A stretch of 64,000 nucleotides of DNA, taken from IMG/VR virus record IMGVR_UViG_3300028131_000823, positions 1 through 64,000 of that record; one strand, given 5' to 3'. Source of the stretch: a virus. Below, in pieces: positions 53,010-62,154 of the stretch (position 1 is the first letter of the stretch; each line of letters begins with the position of its first letter). Below the pieces are notes generated by a model that saw only the letters and a list, made by a program, of their open reading frames with translations, was not told the DNA's origin and did no database searches. Made by a program: the position numbers and the translations under genes.

Positions 53010-54275
53010 ATGTTATTAACTTACGAACAATTTCTAGTCGAAAAGGCTCAGATAGTAGAGGGTAATTTGATTTTAGAAGGAGGAGCTGCAGGCCACATGC
53101 CTCATCCCTTTGACTATAATGATTTAACTTTCCAAGATTTTAAAACCATTGTTACAAATTCATTACAAGGTGAAATACATTTTGAAGAAGGACCTACTGA
53201 AAAAACAGATGGTCAAAACTTCTTTGTTACAGTAAAGGATGGTCAAGTTCTTTTCTCAAGAAACAAAGGGCAACTAATGGCACCTGTATCTTTAGATGGA
53301 GTTATTAAAATGTTCACGGGCCATGCATCAAAACTAGTAGAAGATACTTTTATCTATGCTGCAACAGATTTAGAAGCTGCATTATTAAGTTTAAGCGATC
53401 ACCAAGAATTTAACAATGGACAAAACTTTCTTAATATGGAGTTAATTTATTCTAAGAACCCTAATGTGATTAATTATGACAGAGATGTTATTCAATTTCA
53501 CGGCATGGCAGAAACTGATGGCAAAGGTAATATAGTTAACATGTCACAGCAAACAGGTGCAAAACTTGCAAGACTTCTTAAAGGTATAGAGGCAGATGTA
53601 CAAAAGACATTTACAATTATTCCTCCACAAATACTTAAACTTCAGAAAAACATAGATTTTGAAAAGAGACAAAGTTATTATCACAGTAAATTAAATGACT
53701 TAAGAGATGAGTTTAATTTATCAGACGGTGACGAAGTTAAAATGTATCATGAAGCATGGTGGAGAAGAGAAATTGAAAAAGATTTTGCAGATATTTCAAG
53801 TGATTTAAAAGAAGGTTTATTTTTAAGATGGGCATACAATGACAAGCAAACTATGAATATGGTTGCTATGAAAAAGATTGCTACTCCCGAACAAATGAAA
53901 AAAATCAAAGAGTTTGATAAGATAAAAGGTAAAAAGTATAAGCAGAATATTTTACCATTTGAAAACTTATTTTTAGAGTTAGGAAAAGATGTATTATTAA
54001 ATGCAAGTAATTTTGTTGCTGCAAATCCTGATTTAGAAAAGAAAAACTTACATGCTAAAATTAGAAAGGCAGCAGCTGACGTTAAACTTAACGGTGACTT
54101 AAAGCAAGTTGCTAAAATCGAAGCTGAATTAGAAAGATTAGAAAGTATTGGAGGTATCGAAGGTATTGTACCAACTGAGGGAATAGTCTTTAAATATAAA
54201 GGTAAGATTATGAAACTTACCGGCACATTTGCTGCAATTAATCAGCTTATGGGCATCATAAAATACGGAAGATAA
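53010..54275 (+). CDS. Ligase-like nucleotidyltransferase with capsid-targeting peptide
   Basis: 421 residues. The N-terminus MLLTYEQFLVE matches the targeting pattern (F-L-x-E). The nucleotidyltransferase motif I is EKTDGQNFF with the nucleotide-attachment Lys at about 65 (K-x-D-G). NMELIYSKNP (about 142) fits motif III, and TEGIVFKYKGKIMKLTG near the end (about 391-407) fits motifs IV and V. This is the core of ATP-dependent DNA/RNA ligases. The long helical insert between motifs is unusual. It may repair injected DNA ends or host RNA at the start of infection. Substrate unknown. Confidence 0.7.
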   Translation: MLLTYEQFLVEKAQIVEGNLILEGGAAGHMPHPFDYNDLTFQDFKTIVTNSLQGEIHFEEGPTEKTDGQNFFVTVKDGQVLFSRNKGQLMAPVSLDGVIKMFTGHASKLVEDTFIYAATDLEAALLSLSDHQEFNNGQNFLNMELIYSKNPNVINYDRDVIQFHGMAETDGKGNIVNMSQQTGAKLARLLKGIEADVQKTFTIIPPQILKLQKNIDFEKRQSYYHSKLNDLRDEFNLSDGDEVKMYHEAWWRREIEKDFADISSDLKEGLFLRWAYNDKQTMNMVAMKKIATPEQMKKIKEFDKIKGKKYKQNILPFENLFLELGKDVLLNASNFVAANPDLEKKNLHAKIRKAAADVKLNGDLKQVAKIEAELERLESIGGIEGIVPTEGIVFKYKGKIMKLTGTFAAINQLMGIIKYGR

Positions 54276-54282
54276 ATATACT

Positions 54283-56241
54283 ATGATAATTAATTATAAT
54301 CAATTTATTTTAGAAAACGAAGATAAGGAATATGAGAAGTTAGATGCGAAAGCAGGTGACATGTCAAAAAAGTTAACCGATAAGGAGAGAGCACGTTATA
54401 AAGAATTAAGTAAAAAACATTTCCCAATAGTTATTAAAAAATTACCTGGAGATGTTTATGAAATTAAGACAGTAGGTTTAGGATATACAGGCCCACAAGG
54501 AGATGTGTTAGCAGAATATTATAGAGAAGAAATTTTAGCAAAGGTAAAAAATCCAAAAGGTATTCACATGGATATTAGAAGAAATGATGGAGGACAACAG
54601 GCTCCAGCTAAGGCAATATTGGATTTTTTTGTAGATACACCTAAAGACGAAGATGGAAATAGAAAAATTCCATTAGAACAACAAAGTAATTATTGGCCAA
54701 CTGATGAATGGACAGATGAAGATAGAGAAAGAGGTTATCAATCGAAGACTAATTATTTAGAAAGTAAAATAGAAGATAAGAATAAATTTACAAATATACC
54801 TACAGTGGTTTCCACAAGTGATTGGACATTTTCAGGAGGTGAATTCTTAACTGACACTATAAAAAACTTTGGCAAAGACAACATTACACACGTTGGCTCT
54901 AATTCAGGAGGAGGAGCAAATAGAACGTCACATACTGCCGACGACATGGCATCAACTTGGCCAGATGAAGATCCAAATGCTGAAGGATTATCAGTTGATG
55001 AAAAGTTAGAAAGATCAATGAAAGTATTTGAAAAGTTTTATGTAGATAAAGAAAAAGCCAAAGAATGTAGAGAAGCAGTTATGAAAGATCCTAGTAAATA
55101 TATTAAGGATGGAAAAATAAACGATAAAACAGTTCAAGACAAAATGCGTGAAATTACAAAAGATTTTCATGTAGCATATTTTACAAGAGAAGATGGAAAA
55201 ATTGAAGTAGCGACGCCTTATGGAAAATCTGATAGGATAGTAACTGATAAAGATGGTAAGCCATTTGGACCTCCTTATGAATTTAAAGGAAATTGGGAAG
55301 GAACAGGAACAGGAAATGCAGTACCAGGAATAGGAATTACAGAAACAGATCCAGATACTGCTAAAAACAGCGCATTAGAATTACTATATACAAAGACTGG
55401 TCAGAAAGATCAGCTTGAAAAAATGAAATCAAATCCAAAAGAATTTGGTCTTACTAAAGACGGCAAAGATGATTGGTATAAAAGAGGTACACTTGCAGAT
55501 AGAGAAGCAGGTAGAGAACATAATTACCCAGGATATGCAGCTGAAGGAAAACACCCTGAAATGTGGAAAGCTAGCCAAAAGGCAGCAAGTAAAAATATGA
55601 AAAACTGGAAAAGCATTCTTAAAAAAGCAGAGTCTAATAAAAATATAGATGATAAATCTAAACCAGAGCCTGAAAATTGGTGGGAAGAATACAGTGATGA
55701 AGCAAAGGCCAAATATATTAAAAAACACGGAGAGGCTCCAGACGTCGGTAATAAAGTAAAACCAACTAATGAAAATAAAAGAAATATTATGAAAAAGGTT
55801 AAACTATTTGAAGAATTCTTAAATGAATCAACAATGAATAATTTTAAACCCGAGGTATTGTCTAATAGAGATAAAGTAGATATGAAGCTTTTTAAAAGTT
55901 TAATGCCTAGAACTGCTAAAACGGTTAAAGACGCTGATCGTAGAATTCAAACATGGAAGGGTAATAAAATGTTTGTACATTATCAAGCATTTACAGTTCA
56001 ACCAAATGGTAATAAACCAGATTTACCAACATATAAGTTCCATAATTCACAATATTGGTTAAACGATACTCAATTAGGTTGGGCAGGTAGAGCAGGTGAA
56101 AAGGTAAACATCACTTTATTAACAATAACTGATGTAACTGATCCTGATAATGAAAAAATGTTAGGAGAACTTTATGTTAATACCGATACATATTTACAAG
56201 AACACAATATAGTATTTAACGAGTTAAAGAAAATATCATAA
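54283..56241 (+). CDS. S41-type protease fused to a second cargo domain, with two targeting peptides
   Basis: 652 residues. The N-terminus MIINYNQFILE is a targeting-like peptide. Residues 50-370 resemble tail-specific S41 proteases: GIHMDIRRNDGG at 93-104 (oxyanion-hole region), STSDWTFSGGEFLTDTI at 177-193 with S184 as probable nucleophile, and a C-terminal PGIGITETDPDTAKNSALEL. A second targeting peptide, MKKVKLFEEFLNE, starts at residue 503 (base 55789) and precedes a separate 140-residue beta domain. The layout suggests two head proteins fused in one frame and separable by the prohead protease. An internal start at 55789 is the alternative. Confidence 0.68.
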   Translation: MIINYNQFILENEDKEYEKLDAKAGDMSKKLTDKERARYKELSKKHFPIVIKKLPGDVYEIKTVGLGYTGPQGDVLAEYYREEILAKVKNPKGIHMDIRRNDGGQQAPAKAILDFFVDTPKDEDGNRKIPLEQQSNYWPTDEWTDEDRERGYQSKTNYLESKIEDKNKFTNIPTVVSTSDWTFSGGEFLTDTIKNFGKDNITHVGSNSGGGANRTSHTADDMASTWPDEDPNAEGLSVDEKLERSMKVFEKFYVDKEKAKECREAVMKDPSKYIKDGKINDKTVQDKMREITKDFHVAYFTREDGKIEVATPYGKSDRIVTDKDGKPFGPPYEFKGNWEGTGTGNAVPGIGITETDPDTAKNSALELLYTKTGQKDQLEKMKSNPKEFGLTKDGKDDWYKRGTLADREAGREHNYPGYAAEGKHPEMWKASQKAASKNMKNWKSILKKAESNKNIDDKSKPEPENWWEEYSDEAKAKYIKKHGEAPDVGNKVKPTNENKRNIMKKVKLFEEFLNESTMNNFKPEVLSNRDKVDMKLFKSLMPRTAKTVKDADRRIQTWKGNKMFVHYQAFTVQPNGNKPDLPTYKFHNSQYWLNDTQLGWAGRAGEKVNITLLTITDVTDPDNEKMLGELYVNTDTYLQEHNIVFNELKKIS

Positions 56242-56252
56242 AATTATAAGAA

Positions 56253-58091
56253 ATGGCATTACAGGATTTAAGAACATATTATGAGTCAGTTGAAAAAGAG
56301 GATTTTAATAATCTCTTAGCACAGAAATGTTTAGTTACTGAAAAGATTCAAGCAAGTAGTCTTCATGTAAGAAGAGAAGATAGACTCTTAGAATTTTATA
56401 AATCAGGTAATAAGCAGGCTCTTAATAAAATAGATAGAACAATTGTTTCTTACTATGAAAAAGGTATAGGCCATTTTAAAGCATTATTAGACGAGACTAT
56501 TCAACAGATGCCAAGTGATTGGAAATTTGGATTTGATTATATGGTTAGTGAAAAGACAGTAGACATTGAATATGATACACTTCCAAAAAATAGTCTTATA
56601 TTAACACATATTCAAGTATTAAATGAAGACAGAACCCAGATTAAAAAAGTAATTAGAGATCCTAAGATTTTAGAAAAATGGGCTAATCTTTTAGAAGTTC
56701 AATCGCCTGAGGTTGTTTATGAAGGCATCCTTTCAGATCACCAAAAGGAAAAGTTAGTTAATATACTGAGCTTACAAGGAGAGCAAGCAAAAATAGAATT
56801 ACAAGATTTTGGTTTTTCTTATAGAGCATTTACAACATTTAACGAGTCAATTCATAAGTCAATGTTAAACAATGATATTCATAAAGACATTGATGGATTA
56901 GTTGTAAGTTTTGTAGAGGGCAAATCATTAAAGAACTTTAAACTACAGAGTCCATTAAAAGAAATTAAAGAACAAGAAGAAAGAAAGAGTTCGGATGCGT
57001 ATCAAATTACCGTAGTAAAACTTATTGAATATTTTAATGCGTTTGATTTTAGTGAAATACAACTTGAAAGTAAAGAAGTTGATGAGAGATATTTAGAATT
57101 AATGACAGCAGGTTTTAATTCATTTATAAAAGATAATGGAGCAAGCTTTATTGGCATGAATTTTGATAGCGCAGAGTTTGCAAACAATGAAGCATTTGAT
57201 TTAAATCCAAAAATGATAACAAATCAAGAAACTATTAGGCTTGTTAATGAATCAAGAGAAGTCGCAGAATTATTAAAAATAACATTAGGTACTTTTAGAA
57301 AGAAGAGACAGAAAGAAAATGGAGTTTTAGCAGGAGATGCATTTAATAGTTTAAACGGTATTATAGAAAAGATTGAAGCAAGAATTTACGAAAAAGTAGA
57401 GGAAGATAGTGTAATGGATTTTAAAACATTTAAAATTAACGATACACTTAAGGGACAAACAAATCCAATTAACGAAGGTTTAAAAGTAAACCATCCTGAA
57501 AGAGGAGCTAAAGAAGTTAATATGTTTGTTGGTAGGTTTCAGCCATTCACATTAGGACATGTTAAAGTCGTTGAACATTTGCATAAACAAAATGGACTTC
57601 CAACTGTTATATTTTTAGTTAAAGCTAAAAAGAAAAAGAAAGAAGACAGTTTTAAAAGACCATTTGATGAAACAATGCAGGTAAATATGATAAAACAGGT
57701 GATGAAGGAATATCCTATTGAGACAGTGTATGTTATAGATACCGCAGCAATTGACAAAATGTTTAATGCTATGAGACCTAAGTATGAACCTGTATTATGG
57801 GGAACAGGTAGTGATAGAATGAAAACATATGGCTATCAAGTTAATAACCCAAAATATAGAGGAGAATTAGGAGTTGAAGATAGCTTCAGATTAGAAGAAA
57901 TTCCAAGGACAGACGATAACATTAGTGCAACAAAGGTAAGAAACGCTTTATTAGATGGAGACGAAAAGACATATAAGTCCATGACTCCAAAATCTATGCA
58001 CAAAATGTATAAATTATTAAAACAAACAATGGAAGAAAGTGTTGAACTACAAGAACAAGTTTTAACATTTTCAGAATTTAAAAGCAAATAA
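56253..58091 (+). CDS. Ligase-like domain fused to NMN adenylyltransferase-like domain
   Basis: 612 residues. The N-terminal 230 residues look like a nucleotidyltransferase: TEKIQASSLHVR at about 29-40 (motif I K-x-Q-x), FGFDYMVSEKTVDIEYD (motif III), HKDIDGLVVSF (motif IV) and NFKLQSP (motif V). After a helical middle, residues about 424-600 form a cytidylyltransferase fold: MFVGRFQPFTLGHVKV at 424-439 with the LGH nucleotide motif, and ISATKVRNAL at 557-566. The last part is the NadM/NMNAT type that makes NAD. It ends LTFSEFKSK, which resembles part of the targeting peptide. Ligation coupled to NAD or adenylate metabolism is possible. Confidence 0.65.
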   Translation: MALQDLRTYYESVEKEDFNNLLAQKCLVTEKIQASSLHVRREDRLLEFYKSGNKQALNKIDRTIVSYYEKGIGHFKALLDETIQQMPSDWKFGFDYMVSEKTVDIEYDTLPKNSLILTHIQVLNEDRTQIKKVIRDPKILEKWANLLEVQSPEVVYEGILSDHQKEKLVNILSLQGEQAKIELQDFGFSYRAFTTFNESIHKSMLNNDIHKDIDGLVVSFVEGKSLKNFKLQSPLKEIKEQEERKSSDAYQITVVKLIEYFNAFDFSEIQLESKEVDERYLELMTAGFNSFIKDNGASFIGMNFDSAEFANNEAFDLNPKMITNQETIRLVNESREVAELLKITLGTFRKKRQKENGVLAGDAFNSLNGIIEKIEARIYEKVEEDSVMDFKTFKINDTLKGQTNPINEGLKVNHPERGAKEVNMFVGRFQPFTLGHVKVVEHLHKQNGLPTVIFLVKAKKKKKEDSFKRPFDETMQVNMIKQVMKEYPIETVYVIDTAAIDKMFNAMRPKYEPVLWGTGSDRMKTYGYQVNNPKYRGELGVEDSFRLEEIPRTDDNISATKVRNALLDGDEKTYKSMTPKSMHKMYKLLKQTMEESVELQEQVLTFSEFKSK

Positions 58092-58092
58092 G

Positions 58093-59103
58093 ATGAGTAT
58101 AAGAACAGATTTTCAAATATTATTAAATAAAGCTATTAAAAGAGAAGATCTTTTAGTAGAAGGAAATATAGGTAAGTATCAATCACTAGGAAGTTTAAAT
58201 AATTTAAAGGCAAAGCAACAAATGTTTGACCTTATTAACAAAGATTATTTTAAAGGAAAATCTCCTTTTTCAAAGAGATTAACTTTAACAGAAATAGATG
58301 ATTCTACAATGCAAGAAGTTTTTACATTAATGAGTGAAGATATTGATGCAGCAAATACAATATTTAATTTAAAAAGAACAGGTATTGGTTCAGGTGAAAT
58401 ATTAATGGCATACCTTGTTGAAAACTTAGTAATAGGAGGAGGTAGTGCAGATGTAGACTTAAACTTATTCGATCCAAAGTCGGGTAAATTTTTAAGTGCT
58501 GGAATAGCAGAATTAAAAGAGGTTACAAGAACAAATGATGGTTTTTTAAAAGGTTGGAGAACAGGCGCAAGGCACGCTGCAATTAGAGCACAGGCTATTG
58601 CGGATATTAGAAATTTATATTTAGCAGTTAGGGATTCTATTACTGAATTAGACCCTACTACAAAGGCTGGTCAAGCTGCAGCAATAAGTGCAGCAAAAGG
58701 AGAATATTCAGCACTACTTAAATATTTTGAAGACCTAGATGCAATACCAGCAGCAGCTGATAGAGATTTTAAACTTAAACAAGGTACAAAAGGTGAAATA
58801 ATCGTAAAGTTTCAAGGGAATGTAATAGGTAATATTGGTGACGCAAAAACAATTTCAGAAATTAATAAGATTTTAAGTCAAGATGTTAATACGAATGTAA
58901 AAACTTATAGGCAAATCGAAGAAGAAGTGGCAAAAGGGTTTGGAGATATAGATGAAAAGTTTGTATTTATTAGAACTACAGGAAAATCTGAAAAGAAAAA
59001 GATACAAGGTATTTATTATAAGGAAAAATTACCTGATAATGCTAAAGAATTAAAAATATCAGAAGTCACTCAAAATACGATTAAAGTTAAAGTAAAAATT
59101 TGA
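58093..59103 (+). CDS. Hypothetical protein with nuclease-like pattern (336 aa)
   Basis: 336 residues. Residues about 98-145 (GIGSGEILMAYLVENLVIGG, then ADVDLNLFDPKSGKF, AGIAELKEV) show a G-x-G-E helix, an acidic strand and an E-x-K strand, an order like PD-(D/E)XK nucleases. An arginine-rich helix follows (RTGARHAAIRAQAIADIR). No targeting peptide is obvious, though DLLVEGN near residue 20 contains L-x-E. It lies inside the cargo cluster. The nuclease reading is tentative. Confidence 0.5.
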   Translation: MSIRTDFQILLNKAIKREDLLVEGNIGKYQSLGSLNNLKAKQQMFDLINKDYFKGKSPFSKRLTLTEIDDSTMQEVFTLMSEDIDAANTIFNLKRTGIGSGEILMAYLVENLVIGGGSADVDLNLFDPKSGKFLSAGIAELKEVTRTNDGFLKGWRTGARHAAIRAQAIADIRNLYLAVRDSITELDPTTKAGQAAAISAAKGEYSALLKYFEDLDAIPAAADRDFKLKQGTKGEIIVKFQGNVIGNIGDAKTISEINKILSQDVNTNVKTYRQIEEEVAKGFGDIDEKFVFIRTTGKSEKKKIQGIYYKEKLPDNAKELKISEVTQNTIKVKVKI

Positions 59104-59110
59104 TATATAA
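59101..59110 (+). promoter_or_regulatory. Candidate late promoter TGATATATAA
   Basis: Located 37 nt before the ATG at 59139; the box starts at the stop codon of the preceding gene. Confidence 0.6.
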
Positions 59111-59138
59111 TAGATAGGACAAAAAATAAAGAAAAAAA

Positions 59139-61592
59139 ATGGCAACATTCGAAGAATTTTTAAACGAAAGAAATATAACTCTTAAAAGAAGATATACTGA
59201 ATCACACCCTTCCCAAACTGTAGGCAATTCAGCTAGAGTTAGAAATGCAATTATCGAAGCATTAAAGGATGGCAAAATAACAGTTGAAGAATTTAATAAT
59301 ATAGTTAGTCAACACTCTTCTGCTCCATCAAAATGGACAAGAGGTAATAAAAGATTTTTCAAAATAGAAGAAGATGGCGTAAGTCTTTCTAAATATGGAA
59401 CAAAAATATTAAATAGCTTAGTTACTGAATCTATAGATGAAGGTTTAAATAAGTCAGATGTTACATATCAATTAGCAATAGATTATACAGGTAGAACTAA
59501 GCCGAAAATTACTAAACTTAATAAGAAAAGACTTGAAATTAAGTACGGTTATAAAATTAGCCCAGAAACGGTAATTGATTCTATCAAGAAGGTTCATCCA
59601 GAAGTAGAACTTAAACATGTTGAATGGTCAGATAAAATGTCAGGTGGAGGTTTTCACATATTTGATATTTTAGAATCTGCAGTTACTGAAGGAACATATG
59701 ACTCAAAAGATCATATAGGATCTACATCAGATGGACAAGGTTCTAATGCTGAGATTTATAAAAAAGGTAGAGGATATTATGTAGTTGTTAGTGGAGAGTA
59801 TGATTATGACTTCGAGGCTAAGAATGACAAAGAACTAATAAATAAGTTAGAAGAATATGAATTTGATTCTTCTGATATTTTAGAATCAGCGATTAATAAT
59901 ATAGAAGAAAATATGATACATAATAATTTTAATGAATTCATTAATAAATCAATTAATGAAAATAACGTACAGGATTTAGATATGGAAGATATGAATCCTA
60001 AAATGGCTAAGCAGCTATTAAACATGGCTAGTAAACAATATAAAAACGAATTTCAAGGATCTTATACTGTAGATAAAGGAAATAAAAAAATGAGGTTTGA
60101 TACTTATAGTGCTTTATTAGCTATGGTAAAGCAAAAAGATTCTGGACCTTATGGTCCTTCATATGGTATTAATATTGGAGGAAATAATGAATTAGAAGAT
60201 TTTGAAGGTAATGTTTTAGGTAAGCTAAATGATAAATCATTATCAAGTGCAATTAGTAGTGTTGCAGCTGCTATGAAAATGGCAGCTAAAAACAGTAATG
60301 AATCAGTAGTTACTGAAGCCAGAGTAAGTGCAAAAAAGTTATTAAAATCAGTTGTAAATGGAGAAAGTAACTCAGTTGAAGGTATTAAACTTTCTAAAGA
60401 AATGGCCCAATCATTTTTAGAGTGGCTAGATCAATCAAGTTATGGTAGAAAATTTAGCGATCTTCCATTTGATAAATTATTTAGTGCAGCATTTAATTGG
60501 GGTATTGAAAGATATGCTAAAGACAATAAACTGAAAAATGAATTAAAAGATTTAAAAACAAAGGCAAAAACAATGAAAGAATCAAAAATATACGAAAGTT
60601 TCAGTGAATTTGTTAATGAATCTTTAGAACTTAATGAAGCATTAAAGAGTTCTAAACTTAGAGGACTTCTTACTATGAAAAGAGGTAGTAAGGCAATTTT
60701 AAAAGCAATTTATGGCTTTAGTAAAATAGAATTAGACAAAATAACAGATGATCAAATAATAGATATTGATCCTAAATTAGGTAAAAAAGCAGAAGGTTTA
60801 GTTGTTTATTATACAACTCAAGAAAAAGACAACCCTTATGCTGATACTTCAAAATCTACATATAATTCTGCTGGTAAAATTCCAGCAAATACAATACTTG
60901 CATTAGGTATGGGAAAAGACGTTGCATATGTTAAAAGAGATTATATTAAGAGAAAAATGACAATGTCTTTAACTACAGATCCTAGAAAATCATCTTATGA
61001 TATTGGAATTAATAAAGAGTATAGAGGCTGGGACGCATCCGGTATTTATAATGTAAAAAGAGTAATTGATGTTGCAGACGCTGCATTTGTAATTAATACT
61101 AACGCTCTTCCAAATACTAAAGGAAAAATTGAAGACAGAGTAAAAGCTAAAGAAGGTGCATTAGCATTTAAATCTGATAAGGAATTTAAAGATGCAAACA
61201 TAGCAAGATATAGAGAAATTCTACAAAAGAGAGCAAGTGAATTACCAATAGATAAATTAGTAGAAGATGCAATTGATGATGCAACTAAGGTTATGAAAGA
61301 TGGTTTAAAAAATCAAGAAAAAAATAAGTACGGAGAACTTATTGCAGGTGTAGGAAAGGACGGTAGAGCTTATAAATTAAATGACATTAGTAATTTTATA
61401 AATGGTTTAATTTCAGACTATGAAAGATGGTCAGGTTATATGGCAACAATTGAAGAGGCTGAAGCTAAATATGGTAAAGATTCTAGAGAATTTGAATGGG
61501 AAGCTAGATATTCTCAAAAAGAATCTGAGGAATACGCAAAGAGAATTAAAGATAAATTAGCTAAACTTAAGAAAAGAAACTTAGCTTGGTAA
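59139..61592 (+). CDS. Large head-cargo polyprotein with three targeting-like peptides (817 aa)
   Basis: 817 residues. Targeting-like peptides start at residue 1 (MATFEEFLNE), residue 259 (MIHNNFNEFINKSINE, base 59913) and residue 479 (MKESKIYESFSEFVNE, base 60573); each begins with Met. Candidate protease sites of V-T-E type recur (SAVTEG, SVVTEA, LVTES). The segments between are about 220-340 residues: a mixed alpha/beta N-terminal part, a helical middle and a large C-terminal domain (AEGLVVYYTTQEKDNPYADT; VIDVADAAFVIN). No catalytic motif was recognised in any segment. Best explained as fused head proteins. Its stop overlaps the next start. Confidence 0.6.
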   Translation: MATFEEFLNERNITLKRRYTESHPSQTVGNSARVRNAIIEALKDGKITVEEFNNIVSQHSSAPSKWTRGNKRFFKIEEDGVSLSKYGTKILNSLVTESIDEGLNKSDVTYQLAIDYTGRTKPKITKLNKKRLEIKYGYKISPETVIDSIKKVHPEVELKHVEWSDKMSGGGFHIFDILESAVTEGTYDSKDHIGSTSDGQGSNAEIYKKGRGYYVVVSGEYDYDFEAKNDKELINKLEEYEFDSSDILESAINNIEENMIHNNFNEFINKSINENNVQDLDMEDMNPKMAKQLLNMASKQYKNEFQGSYTVDKGNKKMRFDTYSALLAMVKQKDSGPYGPSYGINIGGNNELEDFEGNVLGKLNDKSLSSAISSVAAAMKMAAKNSNESVVTEARVSAKKLLKSVVNGESNSVEGIKLSKEMAQSFLEWLDQSSYGRKFSDLPFDKLFSAAFNWGIERYAKDNKLKNELKDLKTKAKTMKESKIYESFSEFVNESLELNEALKSSKLRGLLTMKRGSKAILKAIYGFSKIELDKITDDQIIDIDPKLGKKAEGLVVYYTTQEKDNPYADTSKSTYNSAGKIPANTILALGMGKDVAYVKRDYIKRKMTMSLTTDPRKSSYDIGINKEYRGWDASGIYNVKRVIDVADAAFVINTNALPNTKGKIEDRVKAKEGALAFKSDKEFKDANIARYREILQKRASELPIDKLVEDAIDDATKVMKDGLKNQEKNKYGELIAGVGKDGRAYKLNDISNFINGLISDYERWSGYMATIEEAEAKYGKDSREFEWEARYSQKESEEYAKRIKDKLAKLKKRNLAW

Positions 61593-62098
61593 TGAACGAA
61601 AACGTTACACCAGCAAATATTGGAGGTATGGGAAATCCTGCCTTTCCACAAGGTGGAGAAGTAGGAAGTGGAGATGTGCCAGCTGGTAAAGGAGATGCTA
61701 AGAAAGAGCAAAAGAAAAAGAAGAAAGAAAGAGAAGAATATCTTAAAAATAGAAAAGAAGAAATGGTACATACTACATTTAGTGGATTTATAAATGAAGC
61801 TAAAATTAAAGATGCTAGAAAAGATTTAGGCTATATTGCATTTCTTGAAGAAATGGCAGAAATTAATAATAGAGACATTCAAAACGCATATGATGTTGCA
61901 CTAAAAGTTTTACAAGATAAAGGTATGAGTGAAAAGGAAGCAATTGGATTTTTAAACTCACCACATGGAAAGTATATGGCAGAATATTTAATTCCAGGTC
62001 AAGATTATAGTCATGAAGCATTCTTAGACAAATTAGATGAATACTATAACGAAAGAATGTTGAAACAATATGCAAAGGATTTTAAAAACCTAGCATAA
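61592..62098 (+). CDS. Protein with internal targeting peptide (168 aa)
   Basis: The ATG at 61592 overlaps the upstream stop (TAATG); a TTG six bases upstream is a less likely start. Residues 1-57 are Gly/Lys-rich and disordered. MVHTTFSGFINEA starts at residue 58 (base 61763) and is very close to the T4 targeting sequence, including the Ala after the cleavage Glu. The C-terminal 100 residues are helical (YIAFLEEMAEINNRDIQNAY). It could be a scaffold-like leader fused to a cargo, or the inner Met could be the true start of a 111-residue internal protein. Confidence 0.6.
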   Translation: MNENVTPANIGGMGNPAFPQGGEVGSGDVPAGKGDAKKEQKKKKKEREEYLKNRKEEMVHTTFSGFINEAKIKDARKDLGYIAFLEEMAEINNRDIQNAYDVALKVLQDKGMSEKEAIGFLNSPHGKYMAEYLIPGQDYSHEAFLDKLDEYYNERMLKQYAKDFKNLA

Positions 62099-62120
62099 GA
62101 ATAAGTTAGTATTTATAATT

Positions 62121-62154
62121 AAAACCCAAGTTCTCGCAGATCTTGGGTTTTTTT
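62121..62154 (+). terminator. Rho-independent terminator
   Basis: AAAACCCAAG at 62121-62130 pairs with CTTGGGTTTT at 62142-62151 around an 11-nt loop, followed by T. It ends the head-cargo run and immediately precedes repeated promoter copy 3. Confidence 0.8.

Noticed and set aside
53747-54226. 159-codon minus-strand frame opposite the ligase-like gene
   Set aside because: Composition mirrors the sense gene, no promoter or coupling, and the sense frame has clear motifs.
59139-61592. ADP-ribosyltransferase (Alt-like) identity for the cargo polyprotein
   Set aside because: T4 packages Alt, so it was considered, but no R-S-E or E-x-E catalytic set could be located with confidence.
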